A stretch of 8,822 bases of DNA, taken from assembly GCA_903907885.1 (NCBI GenBank), contig CAIVPY010000021.1:1-8822 (forward strand). Reading direction: 5' to 3'. Source of the DNA: an uncultured Bacteroidota bacterium (GTDB taxonomy: Bacteria; Bacteroidota; Bacteroidia; UKL13-3). Under the pieces are notes generated by a model, which was not told the DNA's origin, made no database searches, and worked only from the letters and a program-made list of their open reading frames with translations. Positions 6,027-8,822 of the stretch are shown here, in pieces. The position numbers and the translations under genes were made by a program. Position 1 is the stretch's first letter. Each line of letters starts with the position of its first letter.

Positions 6027-8822
6027 ATGTTAAAACACAGACTAAAATCGTTAAGAGCTGCACTATACTTTGTAGCTTTAATTCTACTGCCAGCCATAGG
6101 GTTTTCACAAACCCCTGTACCTATGGTATCTCAATCGGGCTTAACCTATACCGAAAATTTTGCTGACATTGCCAATTGGGCAAATTCAGCCTCTGCAGGT
6201 ACATCATATCTTTCTGGTACAGGAGCTACAAGATGGGGAAGTGTAGGTACAGGAACGGGTACCATCCCTAATGCAACCGCTACTTCAGCCCCAACAACTA
6301 ATTTTGTTACTGGTTCCAATGGTGGTGTGCAAAGAGGAAGTGCAACAGGAAATGTACCAGCTACAATTGTTCTACTTTCTACAGGCACCACTGATAATAC
6401 AACCTCTGCTGCAATAGATTTTTTAATGGATTACTCAAATACCAATGCAGATAGTTTGTTTTTTGATGCTGCATCTGTAATTAATGGCTCTGGTAATAGA
6501 GTTGGCTCATTAAGGGTTTATTGGTCAACAAACGGTACAACATTTACACAATTAACGGCTACAAATCTTCCATTCGTTGCCACCAATAATGTTTCGTCTT
6601 CGGCCAACATTAGAATTAAATTACCTTCTGCTTTTAACAACACTTCAACTTGCAGACTGAGATTCTATTATCATAATGGAACAGGAGGAACTACAGGTTC
6701 ACGTCCTAAAATTTCAATAGATAATGTAACAGTTAGTGCAATCAATAACTCTACAGTTGGTTTTACAGACGCACACCCTGCTGCTGGTAATGTAAATACA
6801 AATTCAACCAACAATATCATAGCTGGAATCCAAATGGTGGATTCAGTTGGTAACGGAACATTAACTGGTGTTTCAGTTACAACTGCTGGTTCATATATAA
6901 GCTCAGATATTCAAACAAATGGATTTAAGTTTTGGATAAATAGTGCAAATAATTTAGCAGGTGCCACACAATTAGGTGCAAGCCAAGCTGTAGTAGCTTC
7001 GGGTGGAACAATCTCTGTTTCGGGATTAACCCAATCATTACCCATAGGAAGTACTAAATATTTAATAATCACAGCCGATGTAGCTTCTGGAGCAACCATA
7101 GGTAATACGATAGGTATTAATAGTGTTGCATTTTCAAATATTACAATTGGAGGAACACCTACAAAAGTTGGAACAGACCCAATAGCTGCCAGTAACATGC
7201 AAACTATTGCTTCATTAACTCCTTCAATTTTATTAGCCAATGCCACTGCACCTTTAACAAGTCCAACACAAGGCACATCAAATGTTGTTTTGTATCGTGT
7301 AGATATTTCAGTTTCAAACATTGCTGCCGTATTAAATTCTATTCAGTTTTCATTGTCAGGAAATTACACCACTTCAGATGTAAGTAATTTTAAAATTTGG
7401 TATCATACTAATTCTTCATTTACCACTGGTACACCAATTCTTTTAGCAACTAAATCAACTGGTTTGGCGGCAGGGGTTAAAACCTTCACAGGCTTAACGC
7501 AATCTTTTGCAATTGGCACCAATTATATATTTCTAACCACAGATTTGCCTTGTACGGCTTCTCTAAATATTATTCAAGTGGATGCCCTTTCAAATTCAGA
7601 TTTGACTTTTGCATCAGGAAGCGTTTCAGGTTCGGGTTATAATACCAGTGCAGTGATTGTTACTTCAGTAACACCAAATGATGCTACTGCATACATTGTA
7701 ACAGCAGGTAATACCCAAGCTACTGTTTCTTGGACATTGCCAACAGGTTGCTATGATGAAGTGATGTTGGTTGTTAAACCGAGTTCGAGTATTATCGCTT
7801 CACCTTCTGGAGCGAGTTATAATGTAAATAGCCAATCGTTTACCGATCCTATTAACGATATTTTTGACGCTACAGGTGCTGTGGTATATAAAGGCACAGG
7901 CACTTCAACTACCATTACTAATTTAACAAACTTAACCACTTATTACTTTAAAATTTTTACACGTATAGGTTCTAATTGGAGTGCAGGGGTTGAGCTAAAT
8001 GGAACTCCTGATGTTACAGGCTATTTCTGGAATGGCGGTAATATTGCCGCAAGTCCAGCGGCAGGCGGTTTAGGAGCTTGGGGAGCAACAAACGCGTGGA
8101 GACAACCAACTTCAATAGGTGCGCAAGCAAGTTGGGTTGATGGAAACAGAGCGGTGTTTGCTGGTACAGCAGATACAGTAACTTTAGATGCAACAAGAAC
8201 TGTTAGTTCAGCCAATTTTTATACTACTGGTTATACCTTGTCATGTAATTCAACACAGACGTTAACAGGGCCTATCGTTTTGGCAAATAATGTTAATCTA
8301 AACTTAGCAGCCAACGTAAAACCATTTCCAGCTGCGTTTCAATCTAACGGAACAATGAATATTGGTAATGTTTCAGGAACAGGCTCTGCAGGATTAACCG
8401 TTCTTTCAGCTACCTCTTCTACAGCATTGGCACAAAGAATAAACTTAAATACAACTAACGCTATCATTGATGTACCTATTACAATTTCGGCACTAACAGG
8501 TTCTCCTGGAAACTTAGCAGCAGCAGGTTTTGTAAGTGTGGTTACTGGTGGTGTATTATCAAGTAATGCTACCATTTATAATAATACCGGAAGCATAAAA
8601 ACTTTATTAGGTGCTACTAATGGATTTGATTTAACAGTTAACGCACCTATTTCTGGAAATAGTGATTTACAATTTTCAGCAGGTTCTTCAGGTGGAGCGG
8701 GTGTAGTAAAATTAAACGCTGTAAATACCTATAGAGGAGCAACATTTTTCAATGCTGCAGTAAGTGGAGTGATAAAATTAGGAATTAACAATGCACTTCC
8801 AACTACTACGGATGTATCAATG
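6027..8822 (+). CDS. Large secreted multidomain surface protein, adhesin-like (3' partial)
   Basis: The frame from ATG 6027 runs 932 codons to the window end without a stop. Residues 1-27 are a Sec signal peptide (Lys/Arg-rich start, LILLPAIGFS, then QTP). About 40-240 is a jelly-roll-like domain opening YTENF and closing KISIDNVTVSA. About 243-385 and 398-545 are two related Ig-like domains resembling BNR_assoc_N (first copy FKFWINS... LIITADV; second FKIWYHTNS... IFLTTDL). About 550-660 is FN3-like (ATVSWTLP ... LTTYYFKIFTR). From 665 a region opens with FWNGGN, continues WVDGNRAVFAG and VSSANFYTTGYTL, and reaches VNTYRGATFF and ALPTTTDV near the end, like autotransporter-associated beta-strand repeats. 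Composition is rich in Thr, Ser, Asn, Gly and Ala. In Bacteroidota such proteins usually end in a type IX secretion sorting domain, which would lie beyond the window (inference). Likely a cell-surface or secreted adhesin; no catalytic motif is seen. Confidence 0.85.
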   Translation, partial: MLKHRLKSLRAALYFVALILLPAIGFSQTPVPMVSQSGLTYTENFADIANWANSASAGTSYLSGTGATRWGSVGTGTGTIPNATATSAPTTNFVTGSNGGVQRGSATGNVPATIVLLSTGTTDNTTSAAIDFLMDYSNTNADSLFFDAASVINGSGNRVGSLRVYWSTNGTTFTQLTATNLPFVATNNVSSSANIRIKLPSAFNNTSTCRLRFYYHNGTGGTTGSRPKISIDNVTVSAINNSTVGFTDAHPAAGNVNTNSTNNIIAGIQMVDSVGNGTLTGVSVTTAGSYISSDIQTNGFKFWINSANNLAGATQLGASQAVVASGGTISVSGLTQSLPIGSTKYLIITADVASGATIGNTIGINSVAFSNITIGGTPTKVGTDPIAASNMQTIASLTPSILLANATAPLTSPTQGTSNVVLYRVDISVSNIAAVLNSIQFSLSGNYTTSDVSNFKIWYHTNSSFTTGTPILLATKSTGLAAGVKTFTGLTQSFAIGTNYIFLTTDLPCTASLNIIQVDALSNSDLTFASGSVSGSGYNTSAVIVTSVTPNDATAYIVTAGNTQATVSWTLPTGCYDEVMLVVKPSSSIIASPSGASYNVNSQSFTDPINDIFDATGAVVYKGTGTSTTITNLTNLTTYYFKIFTRIGSNWSAGVELNGTPDVTGYFWNGGNIAASPAAGGLGAWGATNAWRQPTSIGAQASWVDGNRAVFAGTADTVTLDATRTVSSANFYTTGYTLSCNSTQTLTGPIVLANNVNLNLAANVKPFPAAFQSNGTMNIGNVSGTGSAGLTVLSATSSTALAQRINLNTTNAIIDVPITISALTGSPGNLAAAGFVSVVTGGVLSSNATIYNNTGSIKTLLGATNGFDLTVNAPISGNSDLQFSAGSSGGAGVVKLNAVNTYRGATFFNAAVSGVIKLGINNALPTTTDVSM

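Noticed and set aside
6146..8575. Minus-strand open frames opposite the large surface protein
   Set aside because: The plus frame is open without a break from 6027 to the end with a signal peptide and recognisable domains; the antisense peptides are low-complexity Val/Pro/Ala-rich reflections of Thr/Asn/Gly codons.

Overview
The window comes from an AT-rich bacterium of the phylum Bacteroidota. Evidence for this is the lack of Shine-Dalgarno sequences (A-rich leaders instead), a Bacteroidota-type -7 promoter box (TACATTTG) before the last gene, lipoproteins and an outer-membrane porin of types common in the phylum, and a large Ser/Thr/Asn/Gly-rich secreted protein of the kind usually exported by its type IX secretion system. 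Genus cannot be told from the sequence.

Layout, left to right. (1) Bases 1-1263 hold the 3' part of a DegP/HtrA periplasmic serine protease with an intact catalytic triad and two PDZ domains; its 5' end lies outside the window. (2) Bases 1343-3816 are a tight three-gene operon: a lamin-tail-domain lipoprotein, an SdiA-regulated-type beta-propeller protein and an OprO/OprP-like porin, separated by only 2 and 3 bases. All three carry export signals, so this looks like one cell-envelope module. (3) Bases 3817-4055, between convergent genes, hold a 42-bp tandem repeat whose core belongs to a dispersed bacterial repeat type; it yields spurious ORFs and has an echo inside the last codons of the next gene. 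(4) Bases 4056-5258, minus strand, encode a THUMP-domain RNA methyltransferase of the RlmL/YpsC type. (5) Bases 5498-5899 encode methylmalonyl-CoA epimerase. (6) Bases 6027-8822 encode at least 932 residues of a secreted multidomain surface protein with no stop codon before the window ends: signal peptide, jelly-roll-like domain, two BNR_assoc_N-like repeats, FN3 and autotransporter-type beta-strand repeats. It is preceded by a strong hairpin, a small palindrome and a good -7 promoter box.

How they relate: the protease is a general envelope quality-control enzyme, and the methyltransferase and epimerase are housekeeping genes. The most coherent unit is the lipoprotein/propeller/porin operon, which I read as a possible uptake or surface-processing module (inference). 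The most unusual sequence-level feature is the repeat block that appears to have invaded, or grown out of, the 3' end of the methyltransferase gene. No mobile element, CRISPR array, tRNA or rRNA was seen.
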